A DNA stretch of 64,000 bases, taken from contig NC_015731.1 of NCBI RefSeq assembly GCF_000219585.1, positions 1,488,001 to 1,552,000 on the forward strand, read 5' to 3'. The notes beneath the pieces were generated by a model, which was not told where the DNA came from, made no database searches, and saw only the letters and a program-made list of their open reading frames with translations. Position numbers and translations under genes: made by a program. Below, piece by piece: positions 20,453 to 28,791 of the stretch; positions within the stretch are counted from its first letter, which is position 1, and every line of letters starts with the position of its first letter. The DNA comes from Nitrosomonas sp. Is79A3. Its GTDB lineage: Bacteria; Pseudomonadota; Gammaproteobacteria; Burkholderiales; Nitrosomonadaceae.

Positions 20453-20627
20453 TCATTGGCACAAACCCACACTCATCAGTGCGCATATCCGAAAAATCAA
20501 TAGGCGGCTCACCTTCAGTTCCCCACCATGCGCGGGCATGCGCCATCACGACATCGTTAAAATTCCGGCTGCAATCGGCATTCGCACACGGCTGGCTGCA
20601 AAATCGTTTGTCTAGGTAGCAGGGCAT
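20430..20627 (-). CDS. Small Cys-rich phage protein
   Basis: 65 residues. It starts MPCYLDKRFCSQPCANADC, with four Cys in the first 20 residues, then HARAWWG and a conserved-looking PIDFSDMRTDECGFVP. Similar small proteins occur in temperate phages of proteobacteria without known role. A metal site is likely. It overlaps the next gene by 23 bases. Confidence 0.6.
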   Translation of the reverse strand: MPCYLDKRFCSQPCANADCSRNFNDVVMAHARAWWGTEGEPPIDFSDMRTDECGFVPMNGDNKNA

Positions 20628-20629
20628 TT

Positions 20630-21244
20630 TTAAATCCGACAGCCCATGATTGCCCCGATTGTGTCAGAGCCTGTCCGAAACACGAGCATTCCGTTTTCTT
20701 TTGCGGAAGAGAATTCCAGGCTTTCCTCGTCGATTATTAGCCGCAAATACTTTGCTTGCACATTGATTCCGAGAATTTCCACACAAGCGTATGGCTCGTA
20801 TACTTTCCCAGAGCCATTGCAATCCGGGCATGTTTCATCGGTTTCCAGATTGTTGTCATAACCGGCTCCACCGCATGACGCGCACTGAAGATCATGGTAT
20901 GTGCTGTAGTCTGTTTCCGCATTAACAGTGCCATCGCCTTCGCATTCTTTGCACTTTATTTTCTTTGCCTTGCCTGTGCCACGGCACACCAGGCAAGGCA
21001 CCATCTCCGGCAAAACCATTTCATCTTTATTCGCAGTTACCCATGCGGTCGCTGATTCGATTATATTTATCACCCGCGCAGCGTTGAACCTTTCCGGGCA
21101 TTGCGGATACTCGTTTTTGCCGTCGTTTGGCATTACGATAATTACGTGTCCGTTAGTTGCAACAATTCTGTTGTCAACAATGAATGGTGCGTTTAGATGG
21201 CTGCGAATATCGTCTTTTCCGCAGAATTGATTAATGTCAATCAT
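20630..21244 (-). CDS. Phage protein with a DnaJ-type zinc domain
   Basis: 204 residues from the ATG at 21244, with GGAGG 6 bases upstream. Residues about 90-150 hold four C-x-x-C-x-G-x-G modules: CLVCRGTG, CKECEGDG, CASCGGAG and CPDCNGSG. This is the layout of the DnaJ central zinc domain. The flanks (VDNRIVATNGHVIIVMP) look like a sliding-clamp-like or beta-rich fold, not a J-domain. Its partner is unknown. A separate J-domain protein lies in the same prophage at 28792-29877. Confidence 0.65.
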   Translation of the reverse strand: MIDINQFCGKDDIRSHLNAPFIVDNRIVATNGHVIIVMPNDGKNEYPQCPERFNAARVINIIESATAWVTANKDEMVLPEMVPCLVCRGTGKAKKIKCKECEGDGTVNAETDYSTYHDLQCASCGGAGYDNNLETDETCPDCNGSGKVYEPYACVEILGINVQAKYLRLIIDEESLEFSSAKENGMLVFRTGSDTIGAIMGCRI

Positions 21245-21800
21245 GTTTTGCCTCCAAATCAACTATTGCTGCAAACTTCCCAGGACTCCAACTAACTGGC
21301 TCTGATTTGCGTATTACAGCGTTAAATTCTTCTAATGCGGCTTCAACTTCAGGTGGCAATTCACCATCATCAGGCAAATAATCAGCCCAATAATCGCTTT
21401 CAATCTCCCCCAAGTGATTTGGTTCGCAGATAAACAGCTCTAATTCATCGGGATCTGTCACTTGGGCTTCGCACATCAAATCAAACAGATCATCTTTATC
21501 AAAGAGATACTTATCATGAGATTGCGAAAAGAGCGGCGTTTTTTGATCCCATTCTCGCCTCTCTATAATCAAGTAAAGTTCCGAGTTTTTATTTTTGCAG
21601 CATGGCTCGCAATATGAATTCTTCGGGATAGCCGCTCCGCATCCACAATGCTTGTGCGTTGATCCAGAATATCTTGCTAATTTCTCGTTAGTACCGAAGA
21701 ACCCGCCATAACGATCAACCCACCCGCTAATGCCTGTGACAAATTTCGCCGCTTCCTCGGATTCTGGGAATATTGGTTTTTCTGGGCTATTTGCTTGCAT
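21237..21800 (-). CDS. Phage protein with Cys cluster, unrecognised
   Basis: 187 residues from the ATG at 21800, which has GAGG 6 bases upstream; an ATG at 21815 is possible. A Cys/His cluster lies near residues 50-65 (HKHCGCGAAIPKNSYCEPCC), the rest is acidic. It overlaps the neighbouring genes at both ends. No family recognised. Confidence 0.55.
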   Translation of the reverse strand: MQANSPEKPIFPESEEAAKFVTGISGWVDRYGGFFGTNEKLARYSGSTHKHCGCGAAIPKNSYCEPCCKNKNSELYLIIERREWDQKTPLFSQSHDKYLFDKDDLFDLMCEAQVTDPDELELFICEPNHLGEIESDYWADYLPDDGELPPEVEAALEEFNAVIRKSEPVSWSPGKFAAIVDLEAKHD

Positions 21801-22428
21801 TTTTTGCCTCGTCATATTTCATGATTCCCCACACAATCGCGTACAGATTCCAGATATAGTGAAATGTGTATTCCTCGGTGCCGCCACTATCGAAGAAATC
21901 AGTAAACCCAATGCCCTCATACTCAAAACCATGAACCGCGTCATACGCTCTATGCTCATCGTCCTTGTGATAAAGGACATCTTCTTTAATTGCGCTCCAA
22001 AGCCTTTCTTTTTCTTCATCTCCAAGATCATCACACATGACGTCCTCAAAATGATTCTTGACTCTTTCTTCAAAAATATCAGCGTCAAACTCTATATACC
22101 CGGCATTTGTTCCAATACTTTTAAGTTTTTCACCCCAATAATGCGGATTGATATTCAGCAGCACGCCTTTCTTCTTATTGAAGTCGTTATCATCCATCTT
22201 GAAGAAATCGAACATATCGTGAACTCTCGAGAAAACGTAAGTACCGCAATCACCAGAAATGCACAGATTCCCAGGCCAAGTAATTAAATCGAACCAATAA
22301 TAACTACCACCTTCAGCACGTCTGAACCTGACAAATCTATGTACCCCATCATCTTTTTCGATACTGATTTGATGGTCTTTCACATCATTCAAGAATCGTT
22401 CTTGAGTACATTCATGTTGGTTACTCAT
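21787..22428 (-). CDS. Conserved-type phage protein, unrecognised
   Basis: 213 residues, acidic and rich in aromatic residues (GGSYYWFDLITWPGNLCISG, then TYVFSRVHDMFDFF). This start resembles a group of phage proteins of unknown role found near replication genes. Its ATG overlaps the stop of the small gene upstream (ATGAGTAA). Confidence 0.6.
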   Translation of the reverse strand: MSNQHECTQERFLNDVKDHQISIEKDDGVHRFVRFRRAEGGSYYWFDLITWPGNLCISGDCGTYVFSRVHDMFDFFKMDDNDFNKKKGVLLNINPHYWGEKLKSIGTNAGYIEFDADIFEERVKNHFEDVMCDDLGDEEKERLWSAIKEDVLYHKDDEHRAYDAVHGFEYEGIGFTDFFDSGGTEEYTFHYIWNLYAIVWGIMKYDEAKNASK

Positions 22429-22588
22429 CGCGCGCCTCTTTCTTTGCTAGTTCTTCAAGAAGTTTTGAGTTTATTGATGAAAAAGTCAGCCACGTTCCTG
22501 ATCTTTCGTCATATTCAAGTATTTTTGAATCATCGCAGAGCGCAAGTAATGCGCCGTTATAAACAATAAGCTGGATAATTTTAATCAT
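22421..22588 (-). CDS. 55-residue phage protein
   Basis: A short frame from the ATG at 22588 to a TAA at 22421-22423, inside which the next gene starts. The product is strand-rich (IIQLIVYNGALLALCDDS) then helical with an acidic-basic end. Tight overlap with the downstream start and a 3-base gap to the SMC-like gene upstream support it as real. Function unknown. Confidence 0.55.
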   Translation of the reverse strand: MIKIIQLIVYNGALLALCDDSKILEYDERSGTWLTFSSINSKLLEELAKKEARDE

Positions 22589-22591
22589 CGT

Positions 22592-24310
22592 TCAAGCCGC
22601 CTCCAGAGCACCAATAACGCCGTTGCTAATCCAGTGAGTCTCAATGCTTGACGGCAAGCCGGTAGGAGGTGTTTTCAGCGTTCCGAAAACCATTAATGTT
22701 TCGATATCGTTTGAGCGAGCGAGAGAATCGACCCATTTTATAAATGAAATGCGCCCGTTATTGTCGAGTAGATCAAATTCATCGCACATGAAGAATTTAA
22801 GCCCGGTCACATAGCTTATTGCTTCGGCAATCATGACGTTTATGCGCCACTTGGCCGATTGTGAGGATAGGCCGTATGGTTTGCCGCCATAACTGATGGT
22901 CATATCTTCAGAGATAACAACCAGTTTCCAGCCGGTTATCTCGGATGTTTTTGCTAGTCGGTCATTGACCGGCGCTATTGCTGTTTTGAGTATTTCACCG
23001 GGTATCCCATCGGGTGCAAGTGCTGCAGCTATCGCGCCCCATTCTTGAACATCGGTGTGATATCCGGCTGCTTTCTCGGTTTTTTCATCGGCAGTAGCAG
23101 CAAGTTTTGTGTTTTCATTCATCAAATCCAGTGCTTCTTGCGCTACCTTACGTTTTGTTCTCAGAGCCTCAATCTTTTCCTTAAGTTGATTGATTATTTC
23201 TTCACTGATTACTTCTTTTTCTGCCTTCTCAATCTCTGCCAGCTTGTCTTTTGCATATCTCGCCGCCACAAGATCACGCTCGCCGTTTTCCACTGAATTT
23301 TTGAGCAATGTAAGTGCGCTTTCTAATTCCGGAAGCTTCACGGCAGCATCTTCATCGCCTTGCAAATCACCTTCACGCTTAACAAGTTCTTTACCATTCC
23401 AAAATAACTCAGAATCGCATGATGGGCATTTACACGCGATATTGTCAGGCGTTGATCCTTGCGAAAGTCTGCGTGCGTCCTCTACTTTGACCGTCATCAA
23501 GGCAAGTCCTTTACGATCTAGCGCCAACTTGGTTTCAATGCGCTCAATCTTCTCTGATTTTTCACGCAAGCCATTAATTTCCTTGTCTTTCTCACCGGCA
23601 TTTTTAAACTCTGTTTCAAGTGATCCCAGTTTCTTGTTTTCTTCATCAAACTCAGCGCTGATATTTTCGAGCGCTTTTTGTGCAACGGCCACTGCTGATT
23701 GATCCACTTCTGGCTTCGCCGCCTTCCAAGCGACCGCTTTTTTATCGCCATACACTTCACCGGTAGTTGTTTTCCAACTTGATCGAGCATCTTTGGTATT
23801 TTCGATTGCTTGCTTTTCAGCATTGCTAAATCCTGACATTAAAAAAGGTATTATTCCGTCAACCTTTGCTGTATTGCATCCGCGTTCCAGCAATTTCGCA
23901 CGGATTTTATTAACGTCTCTTTTTGTGGCCGTTATCTCTGTAATTAGAGAGCGTCTGTTTTCCTCGGTAGCCGCAGAAAAAAGCTTGGGGTCGAGTAAAT
24001 AGGGTAGGGCTGAGTGCATTTGCTCTTTTATCTCTCTGGCACCATTTGGCAGCGTTATGCTTGCTTGTTTTCCGCCATCGTACTCAAGGTAGCAGTAGCC
24101 AACTGTTGAGCCATCATTTACCAAGTGCTTGTAATCTTTTTTGTTAGATACGCGGGTACTTTCTCCCGTCAGAGCGTGAATAATTCCTTCGTAAATGCTC
24201 GATTTGCCTGCTTCGTTTGATCCGCAGATCAAGTTAATTGCCGCTTTTAATTTCAGGTCTACTTGTTTTGCTGCTATTAGACTTTGTACTTTCAGTATTT
24301 CTAGTTTCAT
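22592..24310 (-). CDS. SMC/RecF-like AAA ATPase with zinc hook
   Basis: 572 residues. Walker A is at residues 30-38 (GSNEAGKSS). A long coiled coil holds a C-x-C-x-x-C hook (CKCPSC) near residue 295, and Walker B lies near 505 (FFMCDEFDLLD). This is the layout of short Rad50/SbcC-like or RecF-like ATPases, but no SbcD-type nuclease gene is beside it. It probably works with the RdgC, RecT-like and nuclease genes of this operon in DNA-end processing or recombination. Confidence 0.75.
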   Translation of the reverse strand: MKLEILKVQSLIAAKQVDLKLKAAINLICGSNEAGKSSIYEGIIHALTGESTRVSNKKDYKHLVNDGSTVGYCYLEYDGGKQASITLPNGAREIKEQMHSALPYLLDPKLFSAATEENRRSLITEITATKRDVNKIRAKLLERGCNTAKVDGIIPFLMSGFSNAEKQAIENTKDARSSWKTTTGEVYGDKKAVAWKAAKPEVDQSAVAVAQKALENISAEFDEENKKLGSLETEFKNAGEKDKEINGLREKSEKIERIETKLALDRKGLALMTVKVEDARRLSQGSTPDNIACKCPSCDSELFWNGKELVKREGDLQGDEDAAVKLPELESALTLLKNSVENGERDLVAARYAKDKLAEIEKAEKEVISEEIINQLKEKIEALRTKRKVAQEALDLMNENTKLAATADEKTEKAAGYHTDVQEWGAIAAALAPDGIPGEILKTAIAPVNDRLAKTSEITGWKLVVISEDMTISYGGKPYGLSSQSAKWRINVMIAEAISYVTGLKFFMCDEFDLLDNNGRISFIKWVDSLARSNDIETLMVFGTLKTPPTGLPSSIETHWISNGVIGALEAA

Positions 24311-24312
24311 AA

Positions 24313-24615
24313 TTATTTAACCTCGATTAATGACATATTTTTATCTATCGATTGGTAGGCATTTGTTTTTTTCTGGTTTAAATCAGTCAAGGTAATATCA
24401 GCGCCAATGCTCATTCCCAATCTTTCAATCATGTCTCTGATTTCAAGCAATTCGCCAGCACAAAAACCCGCTTGGCTTGGGATTCCAGATCCTCTCATGT
24501 GTACAACATCTGAACTATTTAATTGAGCTGCAGCTAGCCGAAGAATCCCTTTCATTGCATCAATTTCCCGGTCTCGTAGATGCATATCTAACCTGTTTGA
24601 AGTTCTGATTTCCAT
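24313..24615 (-). CDS. Small phage protein between RdgC and the SMC-like ATPase
   Basis: 100 residues, helical, with repeated Met and Arg-Asp pairs (MHLRDREIDAMKGIL). It is spaced 2 bases from both neighbours. It may be a partner of the ATPase, by position only. Confidence 0.5.
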   Translation of the reverse strand: MEIRTSNRLDMHLRDREIDAMKGILRLAAAQLNSSDVVHMRGSGIPSQAGFCAGELLEIRDMIERLGMSIGADITLTDLNQKKTNAYQSIDKNMSLIEVK

Positions 24616-24617
24616 GA

Positions 24618-25505
24618 TTAAGCCGCCTTATCTTGCTCATTCAATAGCTGCTGCTCTCCCAGAGTGCTGATGAGTTCATTGATTATCTTTAAGCACTGTC
24701 CTGACCTGATAGTGAACTCGTTATCAAAATAGTCATCATCTGTGTCGAATTCAGAGCGATCCTCAACCAGATCAGGAAGGGTGATTTTGCTAATCATCGA
24801 TTTGTTATCAATCGTGAAAAAGCATTCATCCGTGCCAAGTACAATTTCTAACTTAACCGGGCGCTTACCATGCAGAACGTAACTGGTAACCGCGACCGTA
24901 TCCAGGTGTTCATTTTTGTACGTGATTCTTTTGCTTTTCGCTTCTGCATCTTCAAGAACGCAACTCCTGCCCAAGGAAAGATTATCAATACTTGAATCAT
25001 CATCAAGAATCAGTCTGCGCATAAACATTTCCACTGAATTGGAAAATCTCAGTATTGCGCCTTCATATCCAAGGTGCTTATAAATGCGCGTCAACACATC
25101 ATCAACAAGGGCGCTCGAAGTTGATTCAACACACAGCAAGTCATGTTCGGTATTAATCCAGACATTTATTGATTTGCTTGTCACAAAAGCTTTTGCGTAC
25201 AGTTCTGCAGTTACCTGATCCTTTAATTCCGACAACTGTTTCTTTGTAAGTCTGGCTACATCAAGTCTTTTGCACAAATCAGCTGCTCGCAGTTTTAACT
25301 CCCGATTAATAACGCTGGCAGGCAACAATTTCTCTTGTTTTTCGCAAACCAGCATGATGTTTTGGCCTACTTCAATGAATGGATCGCCGTTGCGTAATTC
25401 CTTCCACGCATAACCTACATTGCCAGGTATTGAAATTTCTTCTCTGAGTTTTTCCAGGTCCGGTACCCAGCCTTTTGGCGATCTGCATACAGCTAAATTT
25501 TTCAT
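24618..25505 (-). CDS. rdgC: RdgC-like recombination-associated protein
   Basis: 295 residues. The region near 75-130 matches RdgC well: LPASVINRELKLRAADL, then TKKQLSELKDQVTAELYAKA and a following WINTEHDLLCVESTS. RdgC forms a ring around DNA and limits RecA activity in bacteria. The phage copy may protect phage recombination intermediates. AGGA precedes the ATG. It is placed between the SMC-like and RecT-like genes. Confidence 0.8.
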   Translation of the reverse strand: MKNLAVCRSPKGWVPDLEKLREEISIPGNVGYAWKELRNGDPFIEVGQNIMLVCEKQEKLLPASVINRELKLRAADLCKRLDVARLTKKQLSELKDQVTAELYAKAFVTSKSINVWINTEHDLLCVESTSSALVDDVLTRIYKHLGYEGAILRFSNSVEMFMRRLILDDDSSIDNLSLGRSCVLEDAEAKSKRITYKNEHLDTVAVTSYVLHGKRPVKLEIVLGTDECFFTIDNKSMISKITLPDLVEDRSEFDTDDDYFDNEFTIRSGQCLKIINELISTLGEQQLLNEQDKAA

Positions 25506-25520
25506 GATTTATTTCCTATG

Positions 25521-26093
25521 TTAATTTTTCGGTGCTGATATGATTCCGCTCTTGCTCCAAGCGGGTGGATTAATTTTTGCTACTTTCTGAGGCAATTTCT
25601 CTATCAAGCCAGCCTCTATTAATCGCAACCTTACAAAAGCCCGGCTTGTAGATAGCTCTTTTGCTATTTGCCCTACATCTTTGCCCTCCTTGTACATCGA
25701 AACAAACAGGAAACCTTTTGTTTTTCTTGGCACTCCCAGTTTCACCATTGCTTGTGACAGATACATGCAAAACTCTAGTTTAGATATTCCGCTACCGCGC
25801 TTACCAGGAATTGGCGGCTTGATGAAACCGCGATAAAAAAGCAGATCGTAAACCTGAACCTGATCATCAATTCCTTTCCGCAGTAGCGCGAATATTCCAC
25901 GACGCAGTTTTTTACCTGGGCGGCTTTTGACAAGCATTTTGCTTCTGTCAGCCTCCCTCTTTTTTCTGGGCTTTTTAGTTTCTTCCACAACACAGGCATT
26001 TCTTCTCTCATCAGCAGGTGGACGCAGACATCCCAGTGATACCATCCATGATTGGGATTGAACGCTAATCTCATTAACTTGATTGCTTGTCAT
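25521..26093 (-). CDS. Phage protein with helix-turn-helix-like C-terminus
   Basis: 190 residues from the ATG at 26093; the frame starts at a TTG two codons earlier. The middle is very basic (KKPRKKREADRSKM). The end (DVGQIAKELSTSRAFVRLRL) looks like a helix-turn-helix. It directly follows the RecT-like gene, so a DNA-binding helper of recombination or a regulator are both possible. Confidence 0.5.
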   Translation of the reverse strand: MTSNQVNEISVQSQSWMVSLGCLRPPADERRNACVVEETKKPRKKREADRSKMLVKSRPGKKLRRGIFALLRKGIDDQVQVYDLLFYRGFIKPPIPGKRGSGISKLEFCMYLSQAMVKLGVPRKTKGFLFVSMYKEGKDVGQIAKELSTSRAFVRLRLIEAGLIEKLPQKVAKINPPAWSKSGIISAPKN

Positions 26094-26095
26094 GA

Positions 26096-27076
26096 TCAAT
26101 CGATGCTGAATTCAGCTTGCGATTCCGCTATTTCGCGCGCACGAATCTTGGCTTGCTCTTCTGCTGATGGCTCGAATGATTCTTTTGATTGAATTTCTTC
26201 GGCTTTGATTTCTGGTTTGTCTTGTTCGATTTGTTGCTGCGTAGCTGGCTCATCTTTCAATATTTCGCCAGCTTCTGCATCAACAATATTTGACTCAATA
26301 TCGCTGGATTCAGGTTTTGAAGGTTTCAGAGAATCAATATCAACAGAGTAGCCGCCGTGCCCGTCTGGTGAGGCATCTATTACCCTTGCATCCTGTATTT
26401 CTTCAACGGTTTGCAAACCCATTAGCAATTCGGGCGCGTAGAGTTTCCCGAAGAAACTAGCTGTGCGGTAGCGAAGCATGACTTCATCCATGGTTTTCCA
26501 TTTGCTGCCGTTCTTGCTATACCAGCCTTCTTGAACCGCCATTTCAATAGTGACCGGAGGGGACTCTATGCGCTCACCAGTACCTTTCTCAATCGCCCAT
26601 GCGACACATACTTTGTCTTGAATTTTTTCGGTTATAGTTTTGGTTTTCTTTTCTCGGTTTTCCCAATAGGTTGAAACATAGTCGACTGATTTTTTACCAA
26701 TCTGCTTAATATCGAATCGCAGAGGCGAGAATCTTCCACAGCCATTGATTGCAGCGATAATCCATTGCGATGACCAGCTTGGCCTTCCTTCAACCACATA
26801 AAGGTTTTGCATTACCATCAGCGGATCAGCATTCATTCGATGCGACATATTGAGCGCTACAACACAATTGGCCAGAGCGTTAGGATTCGGTCCTTTCTTT
26901 TCATCATTTGCACGATAGGCAGCAGGAACTAATGTGCTGGTTATCAGTAGTTTTGCTGTGCGTTGCATCAGCTCGAAAGATTGCAGCGATCCGAATCCTG
27001 GTGTTATTTCAGGCATCCTAGATTCTGCAGGTTGTGGGGTTTTTAAATCCCCAAGTTTTGCCGTTGTTTCATTCAT
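26096..27076 (-). CDS. RecT-like single-strand annealing protein
   Basis: 326 residues with GGAG upstream. The core (QNLYVVEGRPSWSSQWIIAA, then RYRTASFFGKLYAPELLMG) resembles RecT/Bet-type recombinases, with the M-x-x-Y-R or R-Y-R-T motif followed by a hydrophobic pocket. The C-terminal 80 residues are a Glu/Lys-rich tail. Next to a PD-(D/E)XK nuclease it forms the usual exonuclease plus annealing pair. Assigned from remembered motifs, hence moderate confidence. Confidence 0.65.
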   Translation of the reverse strand: MNETTAKLGDLKTPQPAESRMPEITPGFGSLQSFELMQRTAKLLITSTLVPAAYRANDEKKGPNPNALANCVVALNMSHRMNADPLMVMQNLYVVEGRPSWSSQWIIAAINGCGRFSPLRFDIKQIGKKSVDYVSTYWENREKKTKTITEKIQDKVCVAWAIEKGTGERIESPPVTIEMAVQEGWYSKNGSKWKTMDEVMLRYRTASFFGKLYAPELLMGLQTVEEIQDARVIDASPDGHGGYSVDIDSLKPSKPESSDIESNIVDAEAGEILKDEPATQQQIEQDKPEIKAEEIQSKESFEPSAEEQAKIRAREIAESQAEFSID

Positions 27077-27081
27077 CTAAT

Positions 27082-27897
27082 TTAATCTCCTTTAAAAATG
27101 CATTTTTTCCATCGAGGACAATATTTCACAGAACAGAGGGTCGATTTCGGATTTGGGTAAAACATGCCGCTCCGAAACATATTTGCAGCAAACTCAATCA
27201 ACCCCTTATTGTTTTCATCCCCAACCATGATCTGTTTCGCATTACCTATTACCCCGGTAGCTATTTCCGCCTTGCCCTTGGTTTTTAGTCCGATAATCTC
27301 AGCCTCAGAGGTTATTTGTTGCCCGGTCGTGTGTTCATACAGCAATTCATACGTGCCTATTTGCGCAGCATGACCCTTAGTTACTGCAACGCCGTTTTGA
27401 ACAGAATTTCCACCGCTTTTTAAATCCGCGATTCCGACACCCATAGAGGTTTTCTTAATCCTTGCTCTATCTAGCGTTCCTTTCAGCCTGATAACAACTC
27501 CGTTTCCGCAATCAATATCAAACTCCTTGGTATCCATTTCGATAGCCACAAAGTTGTATTTTGGTGACCATTTGGCGCAATACTCGGATACAAGAGATAT
27601 CCCAATAAATTCCGCCTCTTTCATAGTGATATCATCCTTGCCATGATCGAATTCATTTTCAGGATCGCGCAATTTATCCACCATTACGCCAGCAGCATCT
27701 ATGATGCTCACACCAGAATCATCTAATCTGCTTTGATCAAACACCGCTGTTCCAGCATGAATTGCAGTACCCAGAGCAGCTCGCAGCCCGACTGTGTTGC
27801 GCATACCCAGCAAGTGGATTCCCTCCCATCTATACGCACAGTCAAAAAGACCTGGCCAAGAGGATGCTCGAACGGTTAATGACGGCTCGTTGCTCAT
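27082..27897 (-). CDS. PD-(D/E)XK exonuclease-like protein
   Basis: 271 residues from the ATG at 27897, whose first bases overlap the TGA of the small gene upstream (ATGA). The order is that of RecB/Cas4-like phage nucleases: SSWPGLFDCAYRWEG at the start, GTAIHAGTAVFDQ, RLKGTLDRAR, then GIADLKSGG as D-x-K, and a C-terminal Cys cluster (CSVKYCPRWKKC) with the first Cys near residue 20 that could hold an iron-sulfur cluster. It likely resects phage DNA ends for the RecT-like protein. Confidence 0.8.
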   Translation of the reverse strand: MSNEPSLTVRASSWPGLFDCAYRWEGIHLLGMRNTVGLRAALGTAIHAGTAVFDQSRLDDSGVSIIDAAGVMVDKLRDPENEFDHGKDDITMKEAEFIGISLVSEYCAKWSPKYNFVAIEMDTKEFDIDCGNGVVIRLKGTLDRARIKKTSMGVGIADLKSGGNSVQNGVAVTKGHAAQIGTYELLYEHTTGQQITSEAEIIGLKTKGKAEIATGVIGNAKQIMVGDENNKGLIEFAANMFRSGMFYPNPKSTLCSVKYCPRWKKCIFKGD

Positions 27898-28007
27898 GTC
27901 GCAACCCTTGAGTATTCCCATGCTTTATTTGGCGAATATCCGCGCTTTAAGAACCAAGCAAAGTTACCAATGCGCCGCCAGAAACTTAATTCACTGTGCA
28001 GAACCAT
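27894..28007 (-). CDS. 37-residue basic phage protein
   Basis: A short frame from the ATG at 28007 (GAGGA upstream) whose TGA overlaps the nuclease start. The product has WRRIGNFAWFLKRGYSPNKA and ends soon after. Small basic proteins with this R-R-x-x-x-x-L-R-x-G-x-S-x-x-x-A-W layout are common beside phage nuclease genes. Confidence 0.55.
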   Translation of the reverse strand: MVLHSELSFWRRIGNFAWFLKRGYSPNKAWEYSRVAT

Positions 28008-28140
28008 GATCTTTATCCTCACAAAACTCGTATGTCTTACACCACCGTTCGTTTGCCTTATCAAAATCAATAAAGCTAACAACTGCAATCACCACGGCGA
28101 TCCCGAATATCAGATGTTTGAAACCTTTTAGTTCATTCAT
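27991..28140 (-). CDS. 49-residue single-pass membrane protein
   Basis: A short frame from the ATG at 28140 to a TGA at 27991. Residues 9-24 are hydrophobic (HLIFGIAVVIAVVSFI), the rest is polar with two Cys. Its ATG overlaps the TGA of the upstream gene (ATGA), and its end overlaps the next gene by 17 bases. Function unknown. Confidence 0.55.
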   Translation of the reverse strand: MNELKGFKHLIFGIAVVIAVVSFIDFDKANERWCKTYEFCEDKDHGSAQ

Positions 28141-28454
28141 GGTTGCGCCCCTGTGTTGGAGATAACAATATTCACCGCGGAGTGATCATCACTATCTTCC
28201 ATGGTCAGAATCATCACATCCAAAGCATTCACGTAGCCCTCAAGTGTCTTATGTTCGGTTGACCATGGATCAATCCTCCCCATTCTTTTAGTGAAAGCTG
28301 CCTGAACGTGCTTGAAAACAAGGATGGCATTAGCTTTATGCTCACGGTCTTGCAGAACATCATCAAGAGCGCGTTCCAGGGCATCCCAAAGAATTTCGTT
28401 TTTTCGCTTCTCAATCGCGTCTGGCGAAAGGTTTGCATTCTCTGATAAGCTCAT
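28137..28454 (-). CDS. Small helical phage protein
   Basis: 105 residues, helical with an acidic end. It overlaps the upstream and downstream small genes by ATGA. No family recognised. Confidence 0.55.
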   Translation of the reverse strand: MSLSENANLSPDAIEKRKNEILWDALERALDDVLQDREHKANAILVFKHVQAAFTKRMGRIDPWSTEHKTLEGYVNALDVMILTMEDSDDHSAVNIVISNTGAQP

Positions 28455-28597
28455 TTCAGCACCGCTACCTTGATGTATGGAGGCTCGCTGACCATTGCTA
28501 ATGCATGCATCGTGGCTTCCATTGTTGATTTGAATAAACCCTCAATTGGGCTATGAATTTTGCTTGCAGTCCTGATTGTTATTACGCACTTGACCAT
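28451..28597 (-). CDS. 48-residue first gene of the leftward early operon
   Basis: A short frame from the ATG at 28597 (GGAG 9 bases upstream) ending in a TGA that overlaps the next start. The product starts MVKCVITIRTASKIHSPIEG. Its position about 65-70 bases after the leftward promoter is where lambdoid phages place antitermination or host-modifying genes, but no such motif is visible. Confidence 0.5.
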   Translation of the reverse strand: MVKCVITIRTASKIHSPIEGLFKSTMEATMHALAMVSEPPYIKVAVLK

Positions 28598-28667
28598 TTT
28601 TACTCGCTCCGTATGGTTGCTTGATCAACTCACCAGCGCTTACGACTTATGGGGTGTTGATGAGATT

Positions 28668-28708
28668 ATTACACCATACGGTGTACATTAAGTCAACACC
28701 AAATGGTG
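28668..28708 (-). promoter_or_regulatory. Leftward early promoter with two operator palindromes (PL/OL-like)
   Basis: On the minus strand -35 TTGACT (28691-28696) and -10 TGTAAT (28668-28673) are 17 bases apart. The spacer contains ACACCATACGGTGT (28671-28684), and a 12-base palindrome CACCATTTGGTG (28697-28708) lies just upstream of the -35. The same motifs occur at the rightward promoter near 31.2 kb, so one repressor probably controls both. Confidence 0.75.
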
Positions 28709-28741
28709 AATATTTTTTCTTACGCCTGAATTTTTGGCAAT

Positions 28742-28763
28742 AAAAAACCCGCCTGAGCGGGTT
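28742..28763 (-). terminator. Rho-independent terminator after the J-domain gene
   Basis: On the minus strand AACCCGC pairs with GCGGGTT around a 4-base loop, followed by TTTTTTATT. It lies 29 bases after the stop of the gene at 28792-29877 and separates the lysogenic transcript from the leftward promoter. Confidence 0.85.
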
Positions 28764-28791
28764 CTGTGGTGCGTGTAGAGCGATTAATTAC

